Source: Xanthomonas floridensis
Lineage (GTDB): Bacteria > Pseudomonadota > Gammaproteobacteria > Xanthomonadales > Xanthomonadaceae
Direction of reading: 5' to 3'
NCBI RefSeq assembly: GCF_001642575.1
Contig: NZ_LXNG01000005.1
Coordinates: forward strand, 62,001 to 126,000
DNA: 64,000 bases
Shown here in pieces: positions 9,285 through 18,384 of this stretch. The notes under the pieces are model-generated. The model made no database searches, was not told the origin of the DNA, and saw only the letters and a program-made list of their open reading frames with translations. Numbering within the stretch: position 1 is the stretch's first letter; every line of letters begins with the position of its first letter. A program made the position numbers and the translations under genes.

Positions 9285-10155
9285 GCTAAAGCTCCTCTCC
9301 TGGTTGCGGGGGAGTGCGAGGGAAAGGCCTGACGTTGTCGGCGCACGTGCTCAAGCCCCTCTCCTGACCAAGGTTGGATAACACCAGGCTTCGCCCGTGC
9401 CCTCCTCCGGCGCCTCGGGCCACCTTCTCCCGATGGGAGAAGGTAGGTAGCATGAGCAGTCGTGCAGCACAGGACTGCTAGCGCCAAGACTTCCCATCGA
9501 CGATTCACCCTTGAAGGCGCGTGGCGACGCGTTCGTCATCGCTGGTCATTGGTGGATATCCGAGGCGCCCCTCATCCGGCCCTTCGGGCCACCTTCTCCC
9601 AATGGGAGAAGGGAGTGGTCAGCGCGCATCCGCAAGCAGTCGTGCAGCACAGGACTGCTACCGCCAAGACCTTCCCGTCGACGATTCACCCTTGAAGGCG
9701 CGTGGCGACGCGTTCGTCATCGCTGGTCATTGGTGGATATCCGAGGCGCCCCTCATCCGGCCCTTCGGGCCACCTTCTCCCAATGGGAGAAGGGAGTGGT
9801 CAGCGCGCATCCGCAAGCAGTCGTGCAGCACAGGACTGCTACCGCCAAGACTTTCCTATCGACGATTCACCCTCGAAGGCGCGTGGCGACGCGTTCGTCA
9901 TCGCTGGTCATTGGTGGATATCCGAGGCGCCCCTCATCCGGCGCTTCGGGCCACCTTCTCCCAATGGGAGAAGGGAGTGGTCAGCGCGCATCCGCAAGCA
10001 GTCGTGCAGCACAGGACTGCTACCGCCAAGACCTTCCCGTCGACGATTCAACCTCGAAGGCGCGTGGCGACGCGTTCGTCATCGCTGGCTATTGGTGGAT
10101 ATCCGAGGCGCGCCTCACCCGCCCTGCGTGCACCTTCTCCCGGTGGGAAAAGAGA
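9285..10155. other. intergenic repeat region between convergent genes
   Basis: The mannosidase and permease genes converge on ~870 bases of non-coding repeats. The first ~150 bases hold two short imperfect hairpin repeats (around 9290-9320 and 9352-9450), and the rest is the 180-181 bp tandem array annotated separately. The long open frames crossing it arise from repetition and extend antisense through the permease. Confidence 0.7.
9461..10150. repeat. tandem array of 180-181 bp units, about 3.8 copies
   Basis: The marker CGTGCAGCACAGGACTGCTA recurs at 9461, 9641, 9822 and 10003, giving periods of 180, 181 and 181. Units are almost identical, differing at a few positions (for example CTTCCCATCG, CTTCCCGTCG, TTTCCTATCG). 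Each carries a hairpin CCTTCTCCCAATGGGAGAAGG, the same type of short stem found in the window's REP-like elements. The last unit diverges in its right half and ends about six bases before the permease stop codon. The array may double as terminator for both convergent genes. Confidence 0.95.
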
Positions 10156-11571
10156 CTAACCAGCCTTTGCCAGCCGGCTATTGCGCCGCCCATACGCCAG
10201 ATACACCACCACGCCCAGCGCGTTCCACAGCAGGAACCACCCCTGCGTGGTGCTCGGCAGGCTCCAGAACAGATACAGGCAGCCGCCGATCGCTACCGGC
10301 CCTACCACCCAGGCCAGCGGCGTGCGGAACGCCCGCGCGCGGCCAGGCTCGCGCACACGCAACACCAACAGGCATGCGGCCACCGCGGTGAACGCCGCCA
10401 ACGTGCCGGCATTGGCGAGCGCGGCGATCTCGTCCAGCCGCGCCACGCCCGCCAGTGCCGCCACCAGCACCGCCGTAAACAGCGTGATCGCCACCGGTGT
10501 GCCGGTGCGCGCGTTGACCTTGGACAAGCCGCGCGGCAACAGCCCGTCGCGCGACATCACGAAGAAGATCCGGCTCTGCCCATACAGGAACGCCAGCAAT
10601 ACGGTTGGCAGCGCGATGATCGCCACCGCGCCGATCACCAGCGCCGCCTTGCCGTGGCCGAGTTCGCGCAGGATCAGCGCCAGCGGTTCCGGACTCTTGC
10701 CGAATACGGTAAAGCTCATCGCGCCGACCGCAGCCAGCGCCACCAGCACGTAGATCAGCGTGCAACCGATCATCGAACCGACGATGCCGATCGACAGATC
10801 GCGCCCCGGGTTCTTGGTTTCCTCGGCCGCGGTGGAAATCGCATCGAACCCGTAGAACGCAAAGAAGATGATCGCTGCTGCCGCCATCACCCCGCGCTCC
10901 ACGCCATCGGGGCCCATCGCCTTGGAGAAACCGTACGGCATGAACGGCTGCAGATTTTCGCTATTGAAGGCCGGCAAGGCGATCGCCACGAACACGCCCA
11001 GCGCGATGATCTTCAGCACCACCAGCACTGCGTTGAGCGTGGCGCTCTCCTTGGTGCCGGCCATCAGCATGCCGGCGACCAGGAAGGTGATCACTACCGC
11101 CGGCAGGTTCACGATGCCGCCGGCATGCGGCCCGGCAATCAGCGTCTGGGGCAGTTCCACCCCCAGCCACTGCAGGAACCCGACGAAGTAGCCGGACCAG
11201 CCCACCGCCACCGTGCTGACCACCAGCGAATATTCCAGCACCAGGCTCCAGCCCACCACCCAGGCGATGCTCTCGCCGAGTGCGGTGTAGCTGTAGGTGT
11301 AGGCGCTGCCGGCAGCCGGCATCATCGTGGCCATCTCCGCATATGCCAGCGCCGCGCAGGCACAGACGATGCCGGCCGCCACGAACGACAGCAGCACCGC
11401 GGGGCCGGCCTTGTCGGCGCCTACGCCGATCAAGGTGTAGATGCCGGTGCCGACGATGGCGCCGATGCCCAGTGCGATCAGATGCGGCCAGCTCAGGCTG
11501 CGGACCAGCTGCCGCCCGGCCTCGTGCACGGTGACCTGGTCGATGGATTTGCGCCGTAGCCAAGACGACAT
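10156..11571 (-). CDS. APC-family amino acid permease (cationic amino acid transporter-like)
   Basis: 471-residue inner-membrane transporter of the amino acid-polyamine-organocation superfamily. The N-terminus reads LIALGIGAIVGTGIYTLIG, the substrate-binding glycine-rich helix 1 of APC permeases, and about twelve hydrophobic segments follow (for example AVGWSGYFVGFLQWLG, MAAAAIIFFAFYGFDAIST). The helix-6 motif FYGFDAISTAAEETKNPGRD is characteristic of the CAT-like subgroup (YfnA and relatives). ATG at 11571 is preferred to the longer frame because GAGG sits seven bases upstream. Monocistronic as far as visible. Substrate is inferred only at family level. Confidence 0.9.
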   Translation of the reverse strand: MSSWLRRKSIDQVTVHEAGRQLVRSLSWPHLIALGIGAIVGTGIYTLIGVGADKAGPAVLLSFVAAGIVCACAALAYAEMATMMPAAGSAYTYSYTALGESIAWVVGWSLVLEYSLVVSTVAVGWSGYFVGFLQWLGVELPQTLIAGPHAGGIVNLPAVVITFLVAGMLMAGTKESATLNAVLVVLKIIALGVFVAIALPAFNSENLQPFMPYGFSKAMGPDGVERGVMAAAAIIFFAFYGFDAISTAAEETKNPGRDLSIGIVGSMIGCTLIYVLVALAAVGAMSFTVFGKSPEPLALILRELGHGKAALVIGAVAIIALPTVLLAFLYGQSRIFFVMSRDGLLPRGLSKVNARTGTPVAITLFTAVLVAALAGVARLDEIAALANAGTLAAFTAVAACLLVLRVREPGRARAFRTPLAWVVGPVAIGGCLYLFWSLPSTTQGWFLLWNALGVVVYLAYGRRNSRLAKAG

Positions 11572-11775
11572 GCGGACCTCGCGGGAATCAAAGAATTCCC
11601 GAGTGTCGCCCAACGCGCCGCAGCAAAGCTATCGGTCCAAGGTCATGCGTCGGCGCAAGCATGGCCGTGCAGGCACGCCCACCGCCGTCTATGAGCGCGC
11701 GCCGCACCTCGCCGTTCCCTGGCCCAACGCGACCGTCACCCACGACCCCAGCTTTTATAAATTCCCAATCCCCGC

Positions 11776-12156
11776 TCACTCGACCGACGGGCGATGCGGT
11801 GGACGCACATTGCGATAGACCAACTGCACCGCCCACGCGCCCACCAGGCCTACTGCGCCGGCGGCAAAGTGGGTCCAGTCGAGCAGGCGTGGCGCCGCCC
11901 CGTTGGCATCATGTCCCCAGAAGTTGAACCACAGCAGCACCAGTGCGGTGACCCCGATCCCGATCCAGAACCACAGCCGCGTGGCGCCGATCGCATAGAA
12001 CCCGAACGGCAAGGCTGCGCCGATCAAGAAGTGCACCGGGAAGAAATACGCCGTGCCGTACGGCCGCATCAGGTACCACACGATTGCCGCAAAGCTGGCG
12101 AGAAACGCGAACAGGCCCAGCGCGAACAGACGGGTTTGGTTGGTGGCAGTGGTCAT
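11776..12156 (-). CDS. hypothetical small membrane protein, about four transmembrane segments
   Basis: 126 residues with four hydrophobic segments: LFALGLFAFLASFAAIVWYL, FFPVHFLIGAALPFGFYAIG, LWFWIGIGVTALVLLWFNFW and FAAGAVGLVGAWAVQLVY. No catalytic motif is visible and the family was not recognised. Codon use is like its neighbours, and it is well separated on both sides (~205 bases from the permease start, ~135 from the GST gene), so it is probably transcribed alone. Confidence 0.65.
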   Translation of the reverse strand: MTTATNQTRLFALGLFAFLASFAAIVWYLMRPYGTAYFFPVHFLIGAALPFGFYAIGATRLWFWIGIGVTALVLLWFNFWGHDANGAAPRLLDWTHFAAGAVGLVGAWAVQLVYRNVRPPHRPSVE

Positions 12157-12290
12157 CGGCTGGCCTGGCAGGAACGAAGCCTCACCCTAGCCATGCGCAG
12201 GTCACGTTGAGGTCAATGCGCTGCAATCTGCCTGTAACGCCATTACCTCGGCGCTGTCTGACCCGCTTCGCGCAGCGGCTGCAGTATCTT

Positions 12291-12950
12291 CTACGGCGCG
12301 CTGCAGCCATGCTGTTGAAAGCCGGCACGCGTCTTCAGGCGAGCGTGATACGCCGCCACCGCAGGCAACCCCGGCCGCTCGATCGGGCTGGCAAGCCAGC
12401 GCTGCGTCGATAACCCCAATACGATATCGGCCAGGGTGAAGTCCGCTCCGAGCACGAACGGGCCGCCGCGTTGCAGCTGCGCCTCAAGAATTTCCATGTG
12501 CCGATTCCACTCGCGCACGCTCGCGGCAATCGCCTGCACATCGGCATGTGCCGCGCTGCCACGCACCGTGGCCATGAACGCGTACCGCCAGGCGTGATTG
12601 AGTTCGGTGGCCTGCCAATCCATCCATTGCTCGACCAGCGCACGTCCAGCGGGAGCCGTCGGCAACAGGTCGGTGCGGCCTGCATGTGCGGCCAGATACC
12701 GGCAGATCGTGTTCGACTCCCACAGCACCAGATCGCCATCGCGGATCACCGGCACCAGCGCGTTGGGATTGAGCGCGCGAAGCGCCGGCGTATCCACCGA
12801 TGAGCCGCTGCCACACGCGTGCAGCGTGTAGTCCAGCGCCAGTTCCTCGCACAGCCACAGCACTTTGCGCACATTGATGGAGGTCGGCTTTCCGTAAAGT
12901 TCGAGCACGGTCGGTCGCGGCTTGGGCAGGTCGCTCACCTTAGCGCGCAT
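12291..12950 (-). CDS. glutathione S-transferase family protein
   Basis: 219 residues from ATG 12950. The N-terminal thioredoxin-like half shows LELYGKPTSINVRKVLWLCEEL and the conserved NPNALVPVI and LWESNTICRYLAAH stretches; the loop proline and E-S pair for glutathione binding are present. The C-terminal helical domain includes FTLADIVLG. The layout matches theta/beta-like bacterial GSTs, which conjugate or reduce electrophiles in the cytosol. Longer starts up to 13100 only add Arg/Cys-rich sequence antisense to the rmuC upstream region. Substrate unknown; stands alone, divergent from rmuC. Confidence 0.88.
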   Translation of the reverse strand: MRAKVSDLPKPRPTVLELYGKPTSINVRKVLWLCEELALDYTLHACGSGSSVDTPALRALNPNALVPVIRDGDLVLWESNTICRYLAAHAGRTDLLPTAPAGRALVEQWMDWQATELNHAWRYAFMATVRGSAAHADVQAIAASVREWNRHMEILEAQLQRGGPFVLGADFTLADIVLGLSTQRWLASPIERPGLPAVAAYHARLKTRAGFQQHGCSAP

Positions 12951-13127
12951 GCCTGCATCTGCGCAGCAGCCCAGATCGTGGCGCGATGCCAGGCCGCTTC
13001 GCACCACCGCCAGGCACCTCGCAGGCTTGGCCCACCTGGGTCCGGCGCAGTGCGTGCGCACACAACTGCGCCCTGCAGCCGCCGCCGGCCGGCAAGCCAC
13101 TGACGCAGCCCCTGCGACCGGCCCGGC

Positions 13128-13133
13128 TACACT
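13128..13133 (+). promoter_or_regulatory. candidate -10 element immediately upstream of rmuC
   Basis: TACACT lies six bases before the rmuC ATG, within GGCTACACT. If used, transcription would begin about at the ATG, giving a leaderless mRNA; no ribosome site is visible upstream of the ATG, which agrees. Confidence 0.4.
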
Positions 13134-13139
13134 GGGCGC

Positions 13140-14720
13140 ATGTCATCCGAATCCCTGATCCTTCTCGGACTGCTCGTCGCAGTCCTGGTGCTGCAGCTGG
13201 CCCTGCTGCTGCGGCGTCCTTCCACCAGCGGGCTGGAGCAGGCGCTGCGCGCCGAACAGCGCGACGGCCGCGGCGAATTGCGCGAGCAACTCGAAGGCCT
13301 GTCCCGGCAGCAGGACGGCCGCCTGGAAACCTTCGCGCGCAATCTCACCGAACTGTCCACGCGCACCGATCAACGCCTGGACCAGTTGCGTGAAGCACTG
13401 GGCGAAGATGCCCGCAAGGCGCGCGAAGAAAGCAGCCAGGCCCAGCAGCGCACCGGGGAACTGCTGACCGCGCGGCTGACCGAACTGCGCACCCAGCTCG
13501 ATGGCTTCGGCCAGCAGCAGGAAACCCGCATCCACGTGTTCGGCCAGCAGCTGACCGAACTGATCGCACGCACCGACACGCACATGACCGCCCTGCGCCA
13601 AGCGCTGGCCGAGGATGCGCGCAAGGGCCGCGATGAAGCCGGGCAGTCGCAACAGCGCTTTACCGAAGCGCTGGGCCAACGCCTGAGCGAACTCACCCAG
13701 CGCAACGAACTGCGCATCGGCGAAATGCGCGCCACGCTGGAGCAGCAGCTGGCTGCGCTGCAGAGCGACAACGCCAGCAAGCTGGAACTGATGCGTGCCA
13801 CCGTCGACGAAAAATTGCAGACCACGCTCAACACGCGCCTGGATGCCTCCTTCAAGCTGGTGTCCGAGCGGCTGGAGCAGGTACAGCGTGGCCTGGGCGA
13901 AATGCAGCAGCTGGCCACCGGCGTGGGCGATCTCAAGCGCGTGCTGACCAACGTCAAGGACCGTGGTGGCTGGGGCGAAGTGCAGCTGGAAAACATCCTC
14001 GAGCAGACGCTGACGATGGAGCAGTACGCGCGTGGCGTGCGGCTCAAGCCCGACAGCGCCGAAGCGGTGGATTTTGCGATCCGCCTGCCCGGGCGCGGCG
14101 ACGACACCGTGGTGTGGCTGCCGGTCGATGCCAAGTTCCCGCGCGAGGACTACGAACGCCTGATCGACGCGCAGGAAAAGGGCGACCTGGACGCGATCAA
14201 GCATTCGACCGCGCAGCTGGAGCGCGCCATCCGCGTGCAGGCCAAGTCGATCAGCGACAAGTACGTCTGCCCACCGCAGACCACCGATTTCGCGGTGATG
14301 TTCCTGCCCACCGAAGGCCTGTACGCCGAGGTGATCCGCCGCGCCGGCCTGGTCGACCTGCTGCAGCGCGAACATCGCGTGGTGCTGGCCGGCCCGACCA
14401 CCTTTACCGCCCTGCTCAACAGCCTGCAGATGGGCTTCCGTACCTTGGCGATCGAGAAACGCTCCAGCGAGGTCTGGCAGGTGCTGGGCGCGGTGAAGAG
14501 CGAGTTCGGCAAGTTTGCCGGCATTCTCGAGAAGGCCGAGCGGCAGATCAGTAACGTGGGCAAGAGCCTGGGCGAGGCCAGTCGCAAGACCCGCACCATC
14601 GAGCGCCGCCTGCGCGGCGTGGAGACCTTGGCCAGCGAACAATCGCAAGGTCTGCTCGATATCGCCGGCAACGACGACACCGGCAGCAGCGATGACGAGG
14701 CCGGCGACGAGCAGGAATGA
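13140..14720 (+). CDS. rmuC: DNA recombination protein RmuC
   Basis: 526-residue RmuC family protein, thought to limit rearrangements at inverted repeats. An N-terminal membrane anchor (residues ~5-25, LILLGLLVAVLVLQLALLL) is followed by a long coiled coil (about 30-260, rich in Q/E/R/L with near-repeating segments around TELSTRTDQRLDQLREAL and TELIARTDTHMTALRQAL) and the conserved nuclease-like core (GGWGEVQLENILEQ, VVWLPVDAKFPREDY, FLPTEGLYAEV, FTALLNSLQMGFRTLAIE). The C-terminus is acidic. The start has a leaderless-type promoter. Length is typical. It lies apart from recBCD. Confidence 0.95.
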   Translation: MSSESLILLGLLVAVLVLQLALLLRRPSTSGLEQALRAEQRDGRGELREQLEGLSRQQDGRLETFARNLTELSTRTDQRLDQLREALGEDARKAREESSQAQQRTGELLTARLTELRTQLDGFGQQQETRIHVFGQQLTELIARTDTHMTALRQALAEDARKGRDEAGQSQQRFTEALGQRLSELTQRNELRIGEMRATLEQQLAALQSDNASKLELMRATVDEKLQTTLNTRLDASFKLVSERLEQVQRGLGEMQQLATGVGDLKRVLTNVKDRGGWGEVQLENILEQTLTMEQYARGVRLKPDSAEAVDFAIRLPGRGDDTVVWLPVDAKFPREDYERLIDAQEKGDLDAIKHSTAQLERAIRVQAKSISDKYVCPPQTTDFAVMFLPTEGLYAEVIRRAGLVDLLQREHRVVLAGPTTFTALLNSLQMGFRTLAIEKRSSEVWQVLGAVKSEFGKFAGILEKAERQISNVGKSLGEASRKTRTIERRLRGVETLASEQSQGLLDIAGNDDTGSSDDEAGDEQE

Positions 14721-15163
14721 GGGCGCACGCAGCGCGCCTGCGTGGATCGCGCCCGCATCGATGTCGCCAACACACCCGACCTCGCGCCTGCAGACACGCC
14801 CCGAACGCAGGTGGGCTCGGCACCGTTGCGTAGGAACGCACCCGGAAGCGACGGAGCCTTGCCAGTCATGCCTCGTCGCGCCCGGATGCGCTCCTGCGCG
14901 GCGCAGGGCATTGCGCTGCCGCAGCGCTGCAGGTGATCGCCGCAGCGATGGCCGGCCGCAGGGCGTGTGATCGATCGGCAAGGTCCTGCATCCACCGACG
15001 TCCCGTAGCAGCGCCCCGGGGCGCGACGAGGCCTTCCCGATCACCCATCATTGCGTCCAGGCACGATCCTGCACGCCGGAAGACAACCCACCCAACCCGA
15101 GTACGCCACGCTGACGCACCGGCCGCGATGCTTGGCGCACTCCTGTTCAAAGAGAAGATCCAC
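14721..15163. other. intergenic region with short dispersed repeats
   Basis: No supported gene in ~440 bases. GCCTCGTCGCGCCC (14870-14883) is matched by its exact reverse complement at 15019-15032, and the similarity extends imperfectly inward for about 15 more bases on each side. A third, weaker copy lies around 14823-14868. These look like members of a small interspersed repeat family. Confidence 0.55.
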
Positions 15164-15547
15164 ATGTCGAGCCGATGGATATACGCGGCAGTGTCCGCAC
15201 TGCTGCTGGCCGCCTGCAGCAATACGCCCACCACGCAACCATCGCAGGCGGCGGGCACGACGCCCGCACCCGCACAATCTGCATCTGCAGACGCTGCCGC
15301 GTGCGCCGCCAAAGGCGGTCAACTGCGCCCGGTGGGCCGCATGCAGATTCCGCGTTGCATCGTGCCGTACGCCGATGCCGGCAAGACCTGCAGCGATAAC
15401 GCCGATTGCGATGGCGACTGTCTGGCCACCAGCGTTGTGCCGACCGGCACCGCTACCACCGGCACCTGTCAGCGCGACAGCGATCGCTTCGGCTGCCGCC
15501 AGGAAGTGGTCGGCGGCAAGGGCCAGGCTGCGCTCTGCATCGATTGA
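15164..15547 (+). CDS. small Cys-rich lipoprotein of unknown function
   Basis: 127 residues starting at ATG 15164, with AGAGAAG about seven bases upstream. The signal sequence ends in a lipobox (LLLAAC, Cys 19), so it is probably lipid-anchored in the envelope. A Thr/Pro/Ala-rich linker follows, then a compact domain with eight cysteines (for example CAAKGGQLRPVG, PRCIVPYADAGKTC, CDGDC), likely disulphide-bonded. The family was not recognised; it stands alone upstream of the peroxidase gene. Confidence 0.75.
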   Translation: MSSRWIYAAVSALLLAACSNTPTTQPSQAAGTTPAPAQSASADAAACAAKGGQLRPVGRMQIPRCIVPYADAGKTCSDNADCDGDCLATSVVPTGTATTGTCQRDSDRFGCRQEVVGGKGQAALCID

Positions 15548-15632
15548 TGGATTGACCGACCGTCCCGCACGAGTCGCATCACGCGCGTGTGGCGGTTTAT
15601 GCTCCGGCGTTCCATCCAACCAAGCCACTTCG

Positions 15633-16178
15633 ATGAGCCAGAGCATCCACGACATCCCCGTGACCCGCATCGACGGTGAACCCGCCACCCTGGCCGACTA
15701 CCGCGGCAAGGTGCTGCTGGTGGTCAACGTAGCGTCCAAGTGCGGCCTGACCCCACAATACGAAGGCCTGGAGGCGTTGTACCGCGACAAACACGCCGCC
15801 GGCCTGGAAGTGCTGGCGTTTCCGGCCAACGACTTCAACGGCCAGGAGCCCGGCAGCGAGGCGGAGATCGCCCAGTTCTGCCAGCTCACCTACGACGTCA
15901 CCTTCCCGATGTTTTCCAAGATCGCGGTCACCGGCGCCGACACCCATCCGCTCTACCAGGCACTGACCAGCGCACGCCCGCAGGCCACCGGCGATGGCCC
16001 GATGCGCGACAAGCTCGCCGGCTACGGCATCACTCCCAACGCCGCCCCCGGCCTGCTGTGGAACTTCGAAAAATTTCTGATTGGCCGCGACGGCACCGTC
16101 ATCGACCGCTTCGCTCCGGACGTGCCGGCAGACGACGCTCGCCTGCGTGCGGCGGTGGATGCCGCATTGGTCGCTTAG
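15633..16178 (+). CDS. glutathione peroxidase / thiol peroxidase (GPx family)
   Basis: 181 residues. Reduces hydroperoxides using glutathione or, as is common in bacterial Cys-GPx enzymes, thioredoxin. The peroxidatic cysteine is in VNVASKCGLTPQYEGLE (Cys 37) and the other active-site elements are present: Gln in FNGQEPGS and Trp-Asn in LLWNFEKFLI. The FPANDF segment replaces the usual FPCNQF, so that position has neither Cys nor Gln. A signal peptide is absent, so the enzyme is cytosolic. It is monocistronic. Start ATG 15633 lacks a strong ribosome site. Confidence 0.93.
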   Translation: MSQSIHDIPVTRIDGEPATLADYRGKVLLVVNVASKCGLTPQYEGLEALYRDKHAAGLEVLAFPANDFNGQEPGSEAEIAQFCQLTYDVTFPMFSKIAVTGADTHPLYQALTSARPQATGDGPMRDKLAGYGITPNAAPGLLWNFEKFLIGRDGTVIDRFAPDVPADDARLRAAVDAALVA

Positions 16179-16372
16179 TACCTGGCACGTTGGCGAACGG
16201 ATCTGTAAACCCCACCCCACGATCGTCGATGGACACAAATCCTGTCCGACGACGCGCAGCGTCTCTGCCGGATATCAATAAAGAATTCTGCATGTCCATG
16301 CGGTTGTCGTGCTGCAAGCACCATCCTGATCCGCGTCCATCCCGTAGATCGTCTTTTAGTCAGAGGGTAGGC

Positions 16373-16936
16373 ATGCAACGTGTCGTTAGCATCGTCATGG
16401 CGGCCGTTCTTGGCATCGCAGCAAGTCAGGCTAATGCATGCTCAGTCCCAAATTCGCCAACGTTTGGGCAATCCCTGACCAACGCCACTAGCGTCTTTAT
16501 CTTTCGGTTGGACCAGGCGCAGTACAGGCGCGAAGACTTTGGACTCGGTGCTCATACGAGCTGGGTGGAGGGCAAGATCACGCTTGTGCAGAATCTTTAT
16601 GGCGATCCGACACGGCTCGTGAACTTACAGTTTTCAAGCGTATTGTGCGGTGCGGTCAAGCTGGTCGTCGGGCGTCACTACCTGATCGCGACCCGTGCGA
16701 CGGGTGACACGATTGAACTGGTGGGTGGGGACGCCTCACTTTTCGAGATCGAAGACCTCTACAACCCGGAAAGAAAGACCGCTTCGCTGCAGTCGATGTT
16801 GATATTGCCGGTGATTCGCGCCATCTGCGGTGTGCATGCCCTGCCTGAGGACTTCCCTCCGCGCGAGATTGCCGCCAGGACGGTGCTGCAGCTGCCGCCG
16901 CCCCCGCCCCCGCCGCCCCCACCCAAAGGCTCATGA
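16373..16936 (+). CDS. secreted protein of unknown function with poly-proline tail
   Basis: 187 residues from ATG 16373 (GAGGG eight bases upstream). Signal peptide to about residue 22 (VMAAVLGIAASQANA), then CSVPNSP, so the mature protein begins with or near a cysteine. The body alternates beta-prone stretches (TSVFIFRLDQAQY, SWVEGKITLVQNLYG, GRHYLIATRATGDTIELVG) and has three more cysteines; a netrin/TIMP-like beta-barrel is possible but only a guess. It ends in ten consecutive prolines plus KGS. Base use is slightly more AT-rich than its neighbours. A bidirectional terminator follows. Confidence 0.7.
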   Translation: MQRVVSIVMAAVLGIAASQANACSVPNSPTFGQSLTNATSVFIFRLDQAQYRREDFGLGAHTSWVEGKITLVQNLYGDPTRLVNLQFSSVLCGAVKLVVGRHYLIATRATGDTIELVGGDASLFEIEDLYNPERKTASLQSMLILPVIRAICGVHALPEDFPPREIAARTVLQLPPPPPPPPPPKGS

Positions 16937-16947
16937 AGACAGCGCAC

Positions 16948-16979
16948 AAAAAAGCCCGGGAGCGATCCCGGGCTTTTTC
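16948..16979. terminator. bidirectional intrinsic terminator
   Basis: Perfect eight-base stem GCCCGGGA/TCCCGGGC (16954-16961, 16966-16973) with a GCGA loop, A-run on the left and T-run on the right. It serves the secreted-protein gene on the plus strand and mlaA on the minus strand. Confidence 0.92.
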
Positions 16980-17015
16980 TTCCTATCTATCAGTCAGACA
17001 CGCAAACTCGACCGG

Positions 17016-18080
17016 TCAACGCACCCAGCTCGGAATCGGCATTGCATCCACCGGCACCGTGCTGTCCTTGTCTTCGCGCAGATAGTCGGGCAGTTCGTTG
17101 TTCTGTTCGCGGTGGCTGCGCAGGTCGCGCACGATCTGGTAATTGCGGCGCTGCATCCAGGCATCGCGGGTCAGCGCGTATTCGTCCGGTGCCTGGTCAC
17201 GCAGCGAATCCAGCGACATCAGCTGCGAGCGCGTGTCCACCAGCTGCAGGCCCTGCAGCGCGAAACGCACGCCCCCATCGTCGACCTGGCGCACCCACGA
17301 CAGCGGAATGTCGCCGCCCAGGCCGAAGGTGTCGCGTACGGTCCGCGGCCCGAACAGCGGCAGTTCGAAGTAACGCGAGTTGCGCCAGCCCCACACGCCC
17401 AGGGTCTGGCCGAAGTCCTCGCTGCGGCGCGGGATGCCCGCCGCACTGGCCGGGTCGAACAGCCCGGCGATGCCCAGCGTGGAGTTCATCACGAAGCGGC
17501 CCAGCGACTGCACCGCAAACACCGGGTGGCCCTGCAACAGTTGGTTGACCATGGTCAGCGGCGTGCCGAGGTTGTCGAAGAAGTTGGTCACGCCCAGGCG
17601 CGCCGGACGCGGCACCACCTTGGTGTAGGCGGTCGCCAACGGACGTGCCACGCCGCGGTCCACCGCCAGGTTGAAGCGGTGCATGCCGCGGTTGTAGCGC
17701 TCCCAGGGGTCGTAGGACGGCGCCGCACCCGGTTGCGCCGGCGCGCCATTGGCGCCGGCCTGCGGGATGGTTGGGCCGTACAGCGCGTCGAAATCGTCTT
17801 CGGCGGCGGTGGGCGCGCCGGCGGGCGCCGCACCGGCATCGGCGCTGGCGCCCGCTTGCTCAGCCGGTGCCGCGGTTGCGGCTGTGGCCGGTAACGCGTC
17901 GGCAGCAGCAAACCCGGCCGCGGCCGGTTGCGCGGTCACACCGGAATCGTCGCGGACCAGCGCCTGCGCGCTTGGTGCGGTGTCGCTGGCTGTCGAGGGC
18001 GGCGCGGACTTCGGCGCCTGGCTGGCACAGGCACCGAGCAACAGGCAGGCCAGCAGGGGGAGAGGGCGGAACTGGTTCAT
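17016..18080 (-). CDS. mlaA: MlaA/VacJ outer-membrane lipoprotein
   Basis: 354 residues. MlaA is the outer-membrane component that removes misplaced phospholipids from the outer leaflet and passes them to MlaC. The signal sequence ends in a lipobox (LLLGAC, Cys ~17). A long Ala/Pro-rich linker (to ~residue 125) precedes the conserved domain: YDPWERYNRGMHRFN, NFFDNLGTPLTMVNQLLQG, GRFVMNSTLGIAGLFDPA, and SEDFGQTLGVWG. The linker makes it longer than the E. coli protein (~250 aa). It is the last gene of the mlaFEDCBA operon, ten bases after mlaB. Confidence 0.95.
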   Translation of the reverse strand: MNQFRPLPLLACLLLGACASQAPKSAPPSTASDTAPSAQALVRDDSGVTAQPAAAGFAAADALPATAATAAPAEQAGASADAGAAPAGAPTAAEDDFDALYGPTIPQAGANGAPAQPGAAPSYDPWERYNRGMHRFNLAVDRGVARPLATAYTKVVPRPARLGVTNFFDNLGTPLTMVNQLLQGHPVFAVQSLGRFVMNSTLGIAGLFDPASAAGIPRRSEDFGQTLGVWGWRNSRYFELPLFGPRTVRDTFGLGGDIPLSWVRQVDDGGVRFALQGLQLVDTRSQLMSLDSLRDQAPDEYALTRDAWMQRRNYQIVRDLRSHREQNNELPDYLREDKDSTVPVDAMPIPSWVR

Positions 18081-18090
18081 GGCGTGGCGC

Positions 18091-18384
18091 TCAGGCCTGA
18101 AAATCGAGAGTGGGGGAGAGACGATAGGCAGCACGCAGGTCGTCCAGGCCGGACGCCTCGCCCACCACCGCCGCAGGACCGGTTCCGCGCAGGCGCGCGG
18201 CCAGTTCGGCCAGCATCGCAACACCGGCGCTGTCCAGACGTTGTACACCCGACAGGTCCAGCGTGCGCACGCCATCCAGGTGCGCGATCGCCTGCGGCCA
18301 GGCCGCAGTGACCGCCGCACGGTCGAGCACGCCGGTCACCACCAGCGTGTCGCCGTTGCGCTGCACCTGGCTGTTACTTGCCAT
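18091..18384 (-). CDS. mlaB: MlaB, STAS-domain subunit of the Mla ABC transporter
   Basis: 97 residues with a STAS fold: LVVTGVLDRAAVTAAW, VRTLDLSGVQRLDSAGVAML, in which the SAG motif near the conserved helix start is intact. MlaB binds MlaF and supports transporter assembly and activity in the cytoplasm. It overlaps mlaC by 11 bases, and the start ATG 18384 is chosen because longer versions overlap mlaC further with no domain support. Confidence 0.9.
   Translation of the reverse strand: MASNSQVQRNGDTLVVTGVLDRAAVTAAWPQAIAHLDGVRTLDLSGVQRLDSAGVAMLAELAARLRGTGPAAVVGEASGLDDLRAAYRLSPTLDFQA

Noticed and set aside
9511-11559. 682-residue plus-strand reading frame
   Set aside because: It runs through tandem repeats and then antisense to a clear amino acid permease; composition is Arg/His/Gln-rich and no domain is seen.
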